From assembly GCA_951394045.1 (NCBI GenBank), contig OX595997.1, positions 1,488,001 through 1,552,000 on the forward strand: DNA of 64,000 bases, given 5' to 3'. This stretch comes from Nitzschia sp. DOCU1 (lineage: Eukaryota > Bacillariophyta > Bacillariophyceae > Bacillariales > Bacillariaceae). A program made the position numbers and the translations under genes. Positions 20,041 through 31,712 of this stretch are shown one piece after another (positions within the stretch are counted from its first letter, which is position 1; the number at the start of each line of letters is the position of its first letter). A model generated the notes under the pieces. The model was not told the DNA's origin. It ran no database searches and saw only the letters and a list, made by a program, of their open reading frames with translations.

Positions 20041-22356
20041 ATGGCGCCATCTGCAGATCCAAAGCGTCCAGGCGCGTATGCTGTTTCGACGGAAAGCAAA
20101 GGAGAGCCCGTCTTCTTTTCACTAACCGTTCCTGCGGGAGTTGCACCGGGCACCACCTTTCCTTTTTCGGCAGGAGATCGTCGTGGATTGACGGCTCGAT
20201 GTCCACCAACTTCCAAGCCGGGTGATATTTTGCAGGTGGCTCTCTCGCCCGAACCGGAAACACACTACACGCCCTTGAAAATGTCGCCCCTCACCACCAC
20301 CGAAGAATCGCCTTGTGGAGGTGCCAAGCCAATGTTGCCAGAAATCCGCAAGGCAAACCGAGAATTCCTAGAAGAGACTGCCGATACTTTTGTTGTGACT
20401 ATTCCTAGCAGTGTCCAAGCAGGCCAGCAGTTCATTGCACAAACCCCTCAGGGAGAACGCTTTTTGGTGACTTGTCCGCCCACCGCCCAGGGAGGTCAGC
20501 GCTTACGGATCCATGCACCGCACAGAGAAGCCGAAAATTCTTCGACGGACACCAACACGAAAATCTTTCAAATCAAGGCGCCCGAAGGCGTCCGACCGAA
20601 TCAAGTATTGCCCGTCTTGGTCTGTGGCAAGCGCATTCCGATCACTTTGCCAGCCAATGTGGTACCAGGCCAGATTCTCAACTTGAAATTACCCGTCGAG
20701 CAAGTCGTGGGATCCATTGAATTGTCTTATGATGATAAAGCAAGTAAAGGATGGTGTCGAACGATTCGAATGTCCGATTTGAAGTTTCAATGGACGTGCA
20801 ATCAGGGAAGAGGAGCGACTTTACGGTCGTCGTCCCTTTCTTCGTTGCAACAAAATACGGCATTTTGTCGCAAACTTGTGTATTTGGAAGGAAATGATCC
20901 ACGCATGCGGACAGGTACATTGGGTTTGATTCCAGCCCAAGAAGTCGTGGCTGACTCAGAGTTGAGACATCATCATAAGACGTTGATCAGCTATGCGACT
21001 GTGGCGGATATTCAAACCAAATCATTGGAGGAAAAGCAAACTTGGTTTCAAAATATATGTACGGAATTGACAGCTCCATGGGAATCGGGACGTATCAAAA
21101 TGGTGGTTCGACGCGATCATTTACTGAGTGATTCCGTCCGAGGCGTTATGAGTCTGTCGCGAGCGGATATGCGAAAGCGGTGGCGGGTGGAATTTTATGG
21201 AGAGCCGGCTATTGATTCAGGTGGTGTCATGAGAGAATTCTTTCAATTGATTTCGGAGCAAATGTTCAATCCAGACATGGGTTTGTGGTTGCCATCCGTG
21301 AACAATCAAAAATGTATGCGCATCAACCCGGCGAGTGGTACGTATGGCAATGTACTTTTTTGTTGAGGTACAGTGAATCTTCCAAACGCTCACGACCTTC
21401 GACTTCGCCTCGTTTCAGATATTTCGTGCCCCGAAGATCATTTGATTTACTTTCGATTCTTGGGCCGCATTCTAGGTCGTGCCCTCTTTGATCGACAGCT
21501 CGTTGATGGACATATGGTTAGATACTTGTACAAACACATTCTAGGCTGGCCCATCACCTTTGCCGACTTGCAAGAGCAAGATGAAGAGTACTACAACTCT
21601 CTCATGAAATTCATTACCATGAGTGAAGACGATATTTCGGCACTCTGCTTGGATTTTACTCTAGCCGAGGAAACACTGGGAGTTCATCGGAACGTTGAAT
21701 TGGTGCCTGGCGGCAAGGATATGGAAGTTACCAAGGAGAATTTGCCACACTATCTGGAAGCCATTCTCAAGTATCGAACCTTCGATCGAACAAAACCACA
21801 AACTACGGAATTGCTTTTGGGGTTCTTTGATGTCATTCCCGAGCCCGCTTTGACAATCTTTGATCCTAGCGAATTGGAGTTGATTCTTTGTGGATTGCCC
21901 TCCATTGATATCGACGATTGGGAGACGAACACAAACTATTCTGGTAGCTGCACTGAAGAAGATAGTGTGGTACGATGGTTCTGGGAGATTGTACGGGACG
22001 ACTTTGATCAAGAAATGAGAGCTAGGTTGTTGCAATTCGTGACGGGAACGTCGGGCGTGCCCTCGCGAGGCTTTTCCGTATTGCAAGGCAATGATGGGAA
22101 TATCAAGAAGTTTGCAATCCATGGCGTCGACCGCGAAGTGTATACATACCCAAGAGCACAGTAAGTATAGCGGCCGGTGAAAGTCATTTGCATTGAGCGC
22201 CATATCTCATGCCTGTCGTCGTCGATTTCGTTGTCCCTCAAATACAGTACATGCTTCAATCGAATCGATCTTCCGAACTACAGTAGCAAAGAAGAATTAC
22301 TTGAAAAGCTCAAGGCATCTATCACACTATCAGCTGTCGGGTTCGATATTGAATAG
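20041..22356 (+). CDS. HECT-type E3 ubiquitin ligase with N-terminal 'PxGVxPG' repeats (copy A)
   Basis: Three exons: 20041-21337, 21419-22160 and 22248-22356 (introns 81 and 87 nt, GT-AG); 715 residues. The N terminus has three divergent repeats of about 45 residues (about 24-70, 118-163, 177-224), each V-x-(V/I/A)-P-x(3)-PG, then a strand pair, then (R/T)CPP or equivalent and a closing PG. A linker containing a DLKFQW element follows. The HECT domain spans about 375-715: IDSGGVMREFF, YFRFLGRILGRALFD, FVTGTSGVP, and catalytic Cys682 in HTCFNRIDLP, encoded in the short last exon. That exon brings in the active site, which supports the splice model. The enzyme should take ubiquitin from an E2 onto Cys682 and pass it to substrates chosen by the N-terminal part. 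A close paralogue lies at 27215-29946. Confidence 0.95.
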
Positions 22357-23238
22357 ATTTGCATTTCGGGGCTCAGTGAAACTCATTCCCTGCCAGGCAT
22401 TAGGAATTTTGTATTCTTATTTCGTTCATTTTGCCTCCTGGTGCTGCCTATGACTCCTAGTCCATCGCCAAACACTTTATAGAGCAGTAGTTTTTAAAGC
22501 TCCCAGCCCATCCACCGGTGACGGCGAGCACCCCGCCGCAGCTTCTACCTGAGCGCGGTACTCCCCCCTAGGCGTCGTTTCTCACTACATGCTTGACTAC
22601 TAGACTAGCTAGTGTGGAGACATGATCTTAGGTGTGACATCAAGGCGGTTTGGCCTGAGTCCCAAGTGCCACGTCACTGAGGACTCTATCTCTCTTGTCG
22701 CTCTGGCTCATTATGTGTCAAATTAGTCGACATCTCTCGCCTCCGTCCTCGCGTGCCGTCTGAATATGATGACAGGCGCCGGAAGGGAATGCTCCACGGG
22801 TGGTATCGTACGTAGTTGTAGGATTATAAACATATACATTCTCGTATGTTGAACAATTACTTGTGGCGCGCCTTGCCATCCAATTCGAAATGGTTCAGAA
22901 TGGAATCAGAAACCACAACATCGATCACATTTCGAACACAGAAAACGACAACAATTTTGTGCACCTCCTTGCAGCGTTCTTGCTACTCTATTACACCAAA
23001 CCCACTTCCCACTCATTCTCTGGATAGGTTGCATCATCCATAGCCGTTGCCGTGTCCCCCACATGAAGTTCGGAAACCGTTTGCCAAACATCAAACACAG
23101 AAAGCAACGATTCGTTCTGCCTCGTTCTTCCTCGCTCGTTGTTTCATTTTCTTTTGTCTTTCGGTTCTTTGCCTCTTGTCATCGACATCATTCCACAATA
23201 GTCTCATTCATTCGTATTGTTTCATTGCCTTGATCGCC
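22357..23238. other. Intergenic spacer
   Basis: 882 bp between the HECT copy A stop and the small protein's start on the same strand. A pyrimidine-rich stretch precedes 23239. An open frame extends upstream of 23239 without an ATG. No other structure was seen. Confidence 0.35.
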
Positions 23239-23664
23239 ATGCCCTGCAAGGACACACAGCTCAAGGCCGACAAAGCCTACTACGACCGGGATAAAGAGAA
23301 AAGGAAGAACGATCCAGAATTGGATGCAACGATCAAAGCCCGTCGTGCGGAACAAGCGAGGAATCGAAGAGCTGCAGCTGCCACAGCCAGAGCTCCTCAT
23401 CCCCAACAACAACAGCCTTTGCTGGATGGTATCGCCTCTACAAACGATTCTAGAGCCGCCGCCGATAATCATCTTCATGCCGTATCCTCAAAAGACACAT
23501 TGGTTCTAGGCGTTACCAACGCATTGGATGCTTTGGCCTTGACATTGCCACCATTGGCCTCTACAACACCCAATGAAATGTCACTCGGGACAATGGAGGC
23601 TTTTGTGACTGCATTTGAACGGGCCAAGGAAGTCATGTCCCAGTTTGCGTTTTCCGAAAGCTAG
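23239..23664 (+). CDS. Small basic/Ala-rich protein of unknown function
   Basis: 141 residues from the ATG at 23239; upstream in-frame codons exist but have no ATG before it and look untranslated. The N-terminal half is highly charged and likely helical (YYDRDKEKRKNDPELDATIK, then an R/A-rich run), followed by a poly-Gln tract. The C-terminal half is Leu/Thr-rich with a second helix (about 115-137). This could be a small coiled-coil or nucleic-acid-binding protein, but no family is recognised. It converges with the F-box gene whose stop lies 176 bp downstream. Confidence 0.55.
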   Translation: MPCKDTQLKADKAYYDRDKEKRKNDPELDATIKARRAEQARNRRAAAATARAPHPQQQQPLLDGIASTNDSRAAADNHLHAVSSKDTLVLGVTNALDALALTLPPLASTTPNEMSLGTMEAFVTAFERAKEVMSQFAFSES

Positions 23665-23839
23665 AGTTTCGAGTGGAGAGGAATTGTGATCATTGAAATG
23701 AGAACTACTAAAGGGGGGTCGTTCTCTCGGTAAAGTAGCAATACTCACTAATTTCTTCTAGCTGTTCTAGTGACTTTTGTTGTCCTTACAATTTGGATGC
23801 TTTACAGTATTATTATTTTTGTTAGTAGCAACGAGTTAG

Positions 23840-26642
23840 TTAACCTCGTAGTGACATGCCACGGGCAAAGCCATCTTTTCTGCGGCCCTTGGCAGTTCCA
23901 ACAAGTTTATTCTTCTTCTTTTTGGCTGAGTTTGGTTGGCTGTCTTTATTCTTGAGGCTTGACGCATCCATGTTGCGTACATCGTCTCCCGTGATCGATA
24001 TTCCATGCCAACTGAGAGCACAGCCGATGGTAGAGTCGTTGTCCACGGAGAGGACAGGCACATCAATGTAGTCGTCGTCAAAATTGTCAACACCGGCAGA
24101 AGTTCGGTAGATTTCCGTTTTGCTCGAAATGTCAATGACTATCAAGCATGCCGATTGAGGAACAATTGCCATGCGGACCCCATCGGCAGCATCGACATGA
24201 ATAAAGTCCCCGTATTCACGGCAGACCACTATGACATGATTGTCACGAATGTTCACCAGCCGAAGTGCTTGAACTCTGTATAGCTCTATGGTGTGGGAGA
24301 GTTCGTCCACGCCTCCACTGTGAAGTGGATAGAATGACAAGACGGTCTTCCGTTCTCGCACGCCTTCCCCAAAATCCTTCTCAAGTCCATCGGCGGCGAT
24401 TGCGTATCCTCCGGTCAGAACAACCAGCCGTTGTGGTCTCGCAATCAATCCCCACGAGTCTTTCAAAATCTCGTTTCGTACCAACAATGGACCTTCGAGC
24501 AAAATAGGACTCTGGACATTACCAGAAGGGTCGACCGAGCATACACGAAGATCGGGGGTTGTTGGAGAAGCAAGCAGCACCTTGCATGTTGGTCTATATT
24601 CTCCCGGAAGTATTCGACGCAGGAATGTCAAGGTCATTTCTTGCGCACGGGGCTGTAGAGAAGAACCACTATCTGCGCTATCACAAACCCAGATAATTGC
24701 TCCCACTCCGGCAGAAAACAGAACTAGTTTTCTATCAAGCAATCGCATCGGGCGGTCGTCGTCGTCGTGATCATCATTGACGGCAACATTGTCGGATGGT
24801 ATCGAGATAGAAACTTCTACCAAGAATCTTCCATTGCCACATGCAACTAAACTGCCCGATGTCAGAACCTCGATCTCGCTTATATCTCCCCCATCTTGTA
24901 AGAAATCCATTAGCTGCAACTGCCGATGATCTACCGTCTCTGTACTGAGAAAGTAGTTGATTGTAGCTTCGCCAATATCGATAACATTCAGAGCAAGATC
25001 CTCCGAATGGCCTCCCTTGTCAGCAACGGCACTACTTTCTCCAAGTAGAAATTCTTCTCGGTTGACAACAACCAAAATGTATGCTTCACCATCTTCGCTA
25101 TCAGCATCCACGTGGCACAGGGAGCCGATGCACTCGTCGTCCAGGACCATCGAAAGTAGTTTACAGTGGCGTCGTTTCGTATTCTTGTACGGGTCAAACC
25201 GCTGGTAGATAAGCTCCTTGCACTGTTTTTCACCCCGTGACTTTGGAACGGCTTCAAAGAGGCGAAGACTGCAATCCTGAGAATATGCAACTAGTACTCG
25301 GTTGGGCGACCATACCTGCACCGAAACACATGCATTGGGTTCAGAAGGAGACTGCTTTCTCGAAGCAAATTCTTGATAACACATTTCACGTTCTGGTTGA
25401 ACTTTGCGTGTGGTAAACGCCGTCATGGCGAGTTTTATAGAATTCATGTCGCGCATCACCGTGTAGTTTTGGACAAATGATTCCCGAAACGCTTGCTGAC
25501 TCTGATCAGGACCATTTGGCAATGGCCAATTTCGACGCTCCAATAGATGACGCCAGAGGTTTGGCGAGGCTTGACCGATCTCATTGTGCCAATCTTTGCA
25601 AACACTGCTACACGCCGCAACGGCTGAATCTGTTAGGTAGGTTAGCGTATGTTCCAAAATGGATCCAGGAAGCTTAGTGAGAGTACCAGCTGCTTCTTCG
25701 TCGTTTCCGACAGATATTCTTCGTTTTCCCAGCTCATCATGCCCTGCAATAGCAAACAGGATATCCCGCTCGTTCAAGAAGACACCTTCCCGACAGCGAT
25801 CGTAGATGAGTATATCATTCACCACTGCATAGACGACATTGGCGACCTTGATGTCGCTTTTGGAAAGTTCCTGAACAATCTCATCGCTGATTCCCATTGG
25901 ATCGCCATCTCCAGAATGTTGCTTCATGTCGATACAGTTGTACTGTAGCATTTCCATGGCATTCGGCTCCGCTTCGACCAATTCTTCCGGCAGGGCCTCT
26001 GCCGACGCTGACATTGCCACTTTTAACTCCTCGTCGTTCTTGACAATACTAGCCAAAGTTTTGAAAGGAGGAGAGTAATGCTTGTAACGACAACCCCCAC
26101 CACCTTTCTTAATACCCCCACTGCTGCACTTATCCAAGAAAAAATGGGACATGCACGATAGTGGGGCACGCCCTTCCTCCTCAGCGTTGTTGCTGTTATT
26201 CATGGCAGAGGCAGCTTCTTTACTTCGCGGGTGCACTTTTTTGGGAGTGGCTTCTCCTGCATTCGAATTGGACCGAGCACGTCCCTTCTTCTTCTTGGCT
26301 CCACCACCATCGTCGTCGAAATCACCTTCCCCCAGCAATAATAACGGCCCATTGCTCGACACGGTATCCGTCCAAACGTGCAGGCGGAGTGGACGGTGCT
26401 GATTCCCAACATGTTTGTCCAGTAAATGCAACAATTTCTGGGCATGCTGCTTGAAAAGTCGACGATCTTGTTTCTTTTGCTTTGCTTGCTTGGCCTCTTG
26501 GCGCCGAGCTTCGATCCGCTCTACTCGTTTCTGAAAGGACGGTGCACGACACATCATTCGGTGCGTGTTGTTTGAGATGCACCAGAAGCGTAACAGTAGA
26601 GATTTTGTCCCCACGACGTACCTGCCAGTTTCCACGGACCAT
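23840..26642 (-). CDS. F-box protein with CCCH-like zinc motif and beta-propeller-like region
   Basis: Two exons: a 21-nt first exon 26642-26622 (MVRGNWQ) and 26530-23840, with a 91-nt GT-AG intron; 903 residues. The unspliced frame continues upstream to 26806, but the splice joins an ATG to the KRVERIEARRQEAK helix in phase 0, and 91 nt is not a multiple of three, so spliced and unspliced readings are exclusive. Features: basic helical N terminus (8-50); Asn/Lys/Gly-rich region; CCCH-like motif C133-x8-C142-x11-C154-x3-H158; F-box at about 294-337 (LPGSILEHTLTYL, SVCKDW); a long C-terminal part with strand-rich segments such as VQVWSPNRVLVAYSQDCSLRLF, suggesting a degenerate WD/propeller. 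It probably recruits substrates to an SCF ubiquitin ligase; the C-x8-C spacing hints at RNA binding. It lies between two HECT ligase genes. Confidence 0.8.
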
Positions 26643-27214
26643 GATGTCAAGCACAGATAATACGGGTCGATTCTAATCCCTTTTGAATACAGAGAGACGA
26701 CTTTGAATCCGGACAAAGTAGTAAATGGAACTGGGGGCGACGCCGAGAGATGATGACACGCTGCTATCGCGGCGGCGAGTGACTCACTCGAATCGAATCT
26801 CTCCACCTCAAAACCGGGGGCGAGGCCTGCGCGTACCAGACTTCGCAGAATTCTACTGCGGCGTACGAAGTGACGTCAAATCGAGCGTGCACGCCAAAGC
26901 GCGCTCAAACCTACTAACGCGACGAATTTCTACTTCGCAATCGTCAAGAGTAAGCCATGCAGAATGGAGAGTCGCCACCACGAGACGCTGAACATATTCT
27001 TCTGACTATGGCAAAGTGGAGTCTTTCGGCTAGTAGGAAGTTTTTCAGGGTCTACTACGGGTAGTGCCATTCTTTTGGTGGAGGTCTCGGTTTCAAAGTT
27101 TAATGATACACACCCAATCCGCAGTATCCTCACAAGCGACCTGCAGAAAAACTATTAGGAACTGGCTTGCGACTATCTTCCATTCTACTACTAGTAGTTT
27201 ACAGACGGCTGCCA
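26643..27214. promoter_or_regulatory. Upstream region of the F-box gene and 3' end of HECT copy B
   Basis: 572 bp between two minus-strand genes. GTGACTCACTCG near 26780 contains a TGACTCA core, a bZIP-type site. No coding frame with support was found apart from the alternative unspliced N terminus of the F-box gene (to 26806). Confidence 0.35.
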
Positions 27215-29946
27215 CTATTCCATATCAAATCCAACCGCCGATAATGTAATGGCAGCCTTAAGCTTTTCATACAATTCCTTCTTGGATGTGTAGTTGGGCA
27301 AATCAATGCGATTGAAGCACGTACTGTAGTGGCAAAAAGAGTCGTTGCGTGAGATTTCAATCCGTTCAGCCCCATTGTCATCGCATTCCAAAACTCGTTC
27401 CTTGACTTACTGTGCTCGAGGATATACATAGGCCGATCGGTCGACGCCGTGAATAGCAAACTTCTTTATGTTGCCATCGTTGCCTTGCAACACCGAAAAT
27501 CCCTTGGAAGGAACACCTGAGGTTCCCGTGACGAATTGCAGTAGACGCGCCTTCATTTCTTGATCAAAATCGTCCCTTACAATCTCCCAGAACCATTCGA
27601 CAACCTTGTCGCGCTTGCCCTTGAGCTCATAGAGACCACTATAGATCGTATTGTTCTCCCAATCGTCCATGTCAATGGACGGTAAACCACAGAGAATCAA
27701 TTCGAGCTCGTTGGGATCAAAGACAGTCAATGCGGGTTCAGGAATGACGTCAAAGAACCCCAGCAACAGCTCGGTAATTTGTGGCTTGGTTCGATCTAGC
27801 ATGCGATACTGCAGATTCGCTTCTAGATACTGCGGCAAGTTCTCTGCCGTTACTTCCTTCATGTTGCCACCCGGAATGAGCTCGACATCTCGTCGGACAC
27901 CCATTGTCTCTTCCGTAATGGTAAAGTCCAGGCACATGATGGAAAGATCTTGCATGGTCGTAAACTTCTTGAGCGATTGATAGTATTCTTCGTCTTGGGT
28001 TTCCAGGTCTTCAAAGGTGATTGGCCAGCCCAGCAAGTGCTTGTACAAATGCCGAACCATATGACCCTTGATGAGCTGCCGATCAAAGAGCGCTCTACCC
28101 ATGACGCGTCCCAAGAAACGAAAGTACACCAAGTGGTCGTCCGGACAAGAAATATCTAAGGAAACAACACGGACACAAGTCGAAGAATAGACGGGGTTAG
28201 CACGCATATTCCACCTTGCTTCCTCACACACTTTGGATGATACTTACTGCTGGCAGGATTGATCGTCATGCACATTTGATTATTGACAGAACTGAGCCAT
28301 AATCCAAAGTCAGGATCAAAGATTTGCTCCGTCACCAATTGAAACCACTCGCGTGTGACACCACCCGCATCAATGCCAGGCTCGCCCAAGAATTCAATTC
28401 GCCATCGTTTGCGCAAGTCTTCACGTCCCAAACTCATGACAGCATCTACACTATCGCTCAAAAGAGAATGCCGCCGTACCACAATTTTGACGTGGCCTTC
28501 TTCCCAACTCGCCGTCAACTGACTGCAAATGTTTTGAAACCACGCTGTCTTGTCATCCAAAGACTTTCCTTGCACATTGGCAATGTCCGCATAACTCAAC
28601 AACGTTTGATTATGATAGACGAGACGAGAATCCACCACAGCTTCATTGGCAGGAACCAATTCCACTGTTCCTGTTCGCATACGGGCATCGTTGCCTTCCA
28701 AAAAATGAATCTTTCGCACATAGGCCGCCTTGGAAAAGTCAAAGGTTTCCATGGCATCCACCGACGCCACAGGTTCGTCATCTGACTTGCCATTGACACG
28801 GACCCATTGGAATTTGAGATCCGTAACCCGAATCGTACGGATCCATCCACCCGTTTCGGATTCGTAACTCAGTTGAATGTTACCAATCACTTGCTGTACC
28901 GGTAATTGAAATCGAATCTTCTGGCCAGGTTGAACATTGGGCGGACAAGTCACTAGTACGCGCTGTCCATTCGCCATGAGCGTAAATGGCTGATTCGGTC
29001 GTACACCGGCCGGAACTGCCACTTCAAAGACTTGAGTCTTGGGTGCCGCCATGGGCTCTTCTCGCTGCGTCGGAGGAACGATACGGACCTTCATATTGGG
29101 GCCCGCGTTGCTAGGACAAGTGACCATGAATCGTTGTCCATTTACATTGACAGTAAACTGCATACCAGGATAAATATTGGGAGGAATCGTCACCAAAAAG
29201 GTTTGAGCTGTTCCTCCTGATTCGGTCGCCGCCTGATTGACCTTTTGAACTTCAGGGTTCATGGCTACGTTGCCCCCACCTAGTTCACCGTCTCCAGATG
29301 TCAGGGGCGCCATTTTCAATGGCTGATGATGAGTCACAGGTTCGGGGGGTAACGTAATCTGTAATGAGTGTCCAGGTCTGGAAGTGGGGGGACATCGAAC
29401 TCGTACTCGGCGAGGGCCCGCATGCACTGTAAACTCGGATCCTGGCCGTACTCCTGGCGGAACCGTCACCCGATACACCTGAGCAGGTCCTGTAGTGGTT
29501 CGAGTGACGGCATAGGCCCCTGGTCGGCCGGTATCTCCTATAGCCGACCCTCTCACTATGACACTAGAGCCGGAACCAACGGAAGAAACAGAGGAAGCAG
29601 AAGAGGAAGCCGCCGCCGCGGATGCTGGATTGACGGGTGTTGGCAACGCCGACTGCTGGTGCTGAGCTGCTTGCTGTAAAGCAACATTCCCCAGATTTCG
29701 AGTACTGCTACTCATGGTTCCTCCTACTCGCCCCGGAGGAACTGGAAAAGTGGTGTTATTCGACACCAAGCCTGATCGGCCAGGTGCTGCAGCAGCAGCA
29801 GCTGCTGCTGGGGGCGCAATCCGTTGCCCCGGATACGTGTGCCTGCCGGCACTTGACCGAGGAGTGGAAGCAGCATCCGTCAAGTTACTTCGGGCAGTGC
29901 TGCTGTTATTGTTAGTGCTCCCGCCTACTATACGAAAGAGCGCCAT
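27215..29946 (-). CDS. HECT-type E3 ubiquitin ligase with N-terminal 'PxGVxPG' repeats (copy B)
   Basis: Three exons on the minus strand: 29946-28248, 28155-27411 and 27323-27215; 850 residues. The intron positions and phases equal those of copy A, and both last exons are 109 nt. An extra N-terminal 120 residues are Ser/Ala/Thr-rich with poly-Ala runs. Three repeats follow (about 155-200, 247-292, 305-350) of the form VxVPPGVRPG...VRCPPTSRPG, clearer than in copy A. HECT domain about 505-850: IDAGGVTREWF, YFRFLGRVMGRALFD, FVTGTSGVP, catalytic Cys817 in HTCFNRIDLP. Much of the C-lobe is nearly identical to copy A at protein level while the N termini have diverged, so the pair may share E2 partners and differ in substrate. 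The genes are in inverted orientation with about 4.9 kb between their 3' ends. Confidence 0.95.
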
Positions 29947-31712
29947 GCCAAATCCGTATTGAGGTTAATGATAAAAGAGAATGGAAGAAATGGTAATGTC
30001 GGGGCCTGGTGGTGATAATAGCAAGTCAAAGAACCGAATCGAAGCGATCAATCAAAAGATTGTGGGTGGTGCAATGTTGCGGTTGTTGCGTTTTCTTGGA
30101 AGTAAAGAGTGACAGAGCATTCAGATCACGCTCGTTGCTGCTTTGATCAGTGGGAAAGTCTCACTACTCTCTGAACTCAAAAGTCGATGAGTGACAATGA
30201 AAACCACGAATTGAAAATGGAGGGGCGCCGAAACTACTGCTAGCAATAGTAAGTCAGACAGTCTGTCACCAACCACGAAACAACAATGAAGCTTTTTTGG
30301 TCGTAGATAGAGATCGGGTGCTATTGCTAAGAACCAAGACAGCCCCAAGAACAACCAACCAACGGGACACACAGCAGCGCATCACGCTGCGGTAGCTGAC
30401 TAGCCGCCGGTCCGAACGGCTCTTCTGCCGCGTTGTTGCGCGTCGTCGCCTCGTATCGCGGCGAACGAGAGCCCAAGTTAAGTCTTGCGTGCACGCCTAT
30501 GTTAGTACTTCTAAACGGGACTTCCTTCGTTCACGATGACGTGTATCTGACGTCCGGAATAAGGACAAACGTAGAAATCGTACTAGCGCCTACTTAACCA
30601 ACTTTACTCGAATCAATCATCATGGGAGCTCTTTTGCCCTTTCGGGGAGATATTCTACTTCGGATTCCGTCTTGTCGATTGCTCGAACAACAAAGAAGGC
30701 CACGAGACAAATCCACCACAACCTCGCTTTTCGGCGAGCTAGCATGGAGTATTCGCGCGCTATAACATTGAAACACGACGGAAATAAAGTGACTCCCACG
30801 TCTCTCTACTAGCTAGTAGTACGAGTAGAGTGTGAATGAATTCACTCCCAGCAACCGCCATGACAGCCTGCTACTAGTATGCTATCCTGTCCTGGCCATT
30901 CGAGTCCCACATAGTCCACGAATATCCAAGATCCATAAAATGTTAAGCTATTATTCAGTCGCCAGTAGAAGAATCATCTTGTTAGGGGGCTTGCTAGTCG
31001 TGGTAGAAGTAGTTGCAGCCGCAGTAGCTCTCCGGCTAGCCAAACTGATTGCTGCGAGGACGTTTCTAGCTAAAATATAGATCTTGGTTGTTGCTGGTGG
31101 GGGACATGATTCAAAAAGACCATTTCTTCTCCATGACAACAAACGACTGGTAGTTAATGGGGACATTCTCGGAATCGTACCCCACCATGATGATGCATTA
31201 GGTTGGAACTGTGGCGTCTCTCACACTCTAACAGATGGATGCAGTCTTGAACTTTTAGCTATCAGGATTCATCCCTGAACTGCTCGCTCGCGCTTCGTTC
31301 AACAAAGCAAGGGCCCCATGTCGACACTCTTGCTAGAACCATATGCACCAGGAGGCCGCAGGAACGCTGTCAACATGATAATTTTCGCACTCGCATCGAC
31401 AACTACTGCAAGACATGCAGTATGCCTTGGCGGCATTAGTTCAAGCAACAATGATCATGTCCGTATTGCACCCTTTTTTCGTTGTGGCCACACGAATTGT
31501 ACCCCAAAGGATCTTTGTAGTAGAACAAAGATCCAGGAAGAAACAGCTGCAAAGATCTCAGCAAACCAAAATCCAGTAGAATTCCTCGTCCGATGCCTCA
31601 TTTCGTATGAACACTAATCACCACCATCCACAGCCGGGTAGGTTTTACTGCCTGATTCCATACATCAGTCATCGATGTCCATTGTGGTAGCTAGAACGTG
31701 TGCCAGCACCTT
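29947..31712. other. Long spacer upstream of HECT copy B
   Basis: 1.77 kb holding the promoter of HECT copy B and the 3' end of the S51-type gene. A self-complementary CTACTAGCTAGTAG run occurs near 30809. Frames at 31084-31278 and 31318-31617 have no recognisable motif, so I call nothing else. Confidence 0.35.

Noticed and set aside
26643..26806. Unspliced N-terminal extension of the F-box protein
   Set aside because: It reads as untranslated DNA, and the alternative 21-nt exon with GT-AG intron gives a coherent start; the two readings are incompatible in frame.
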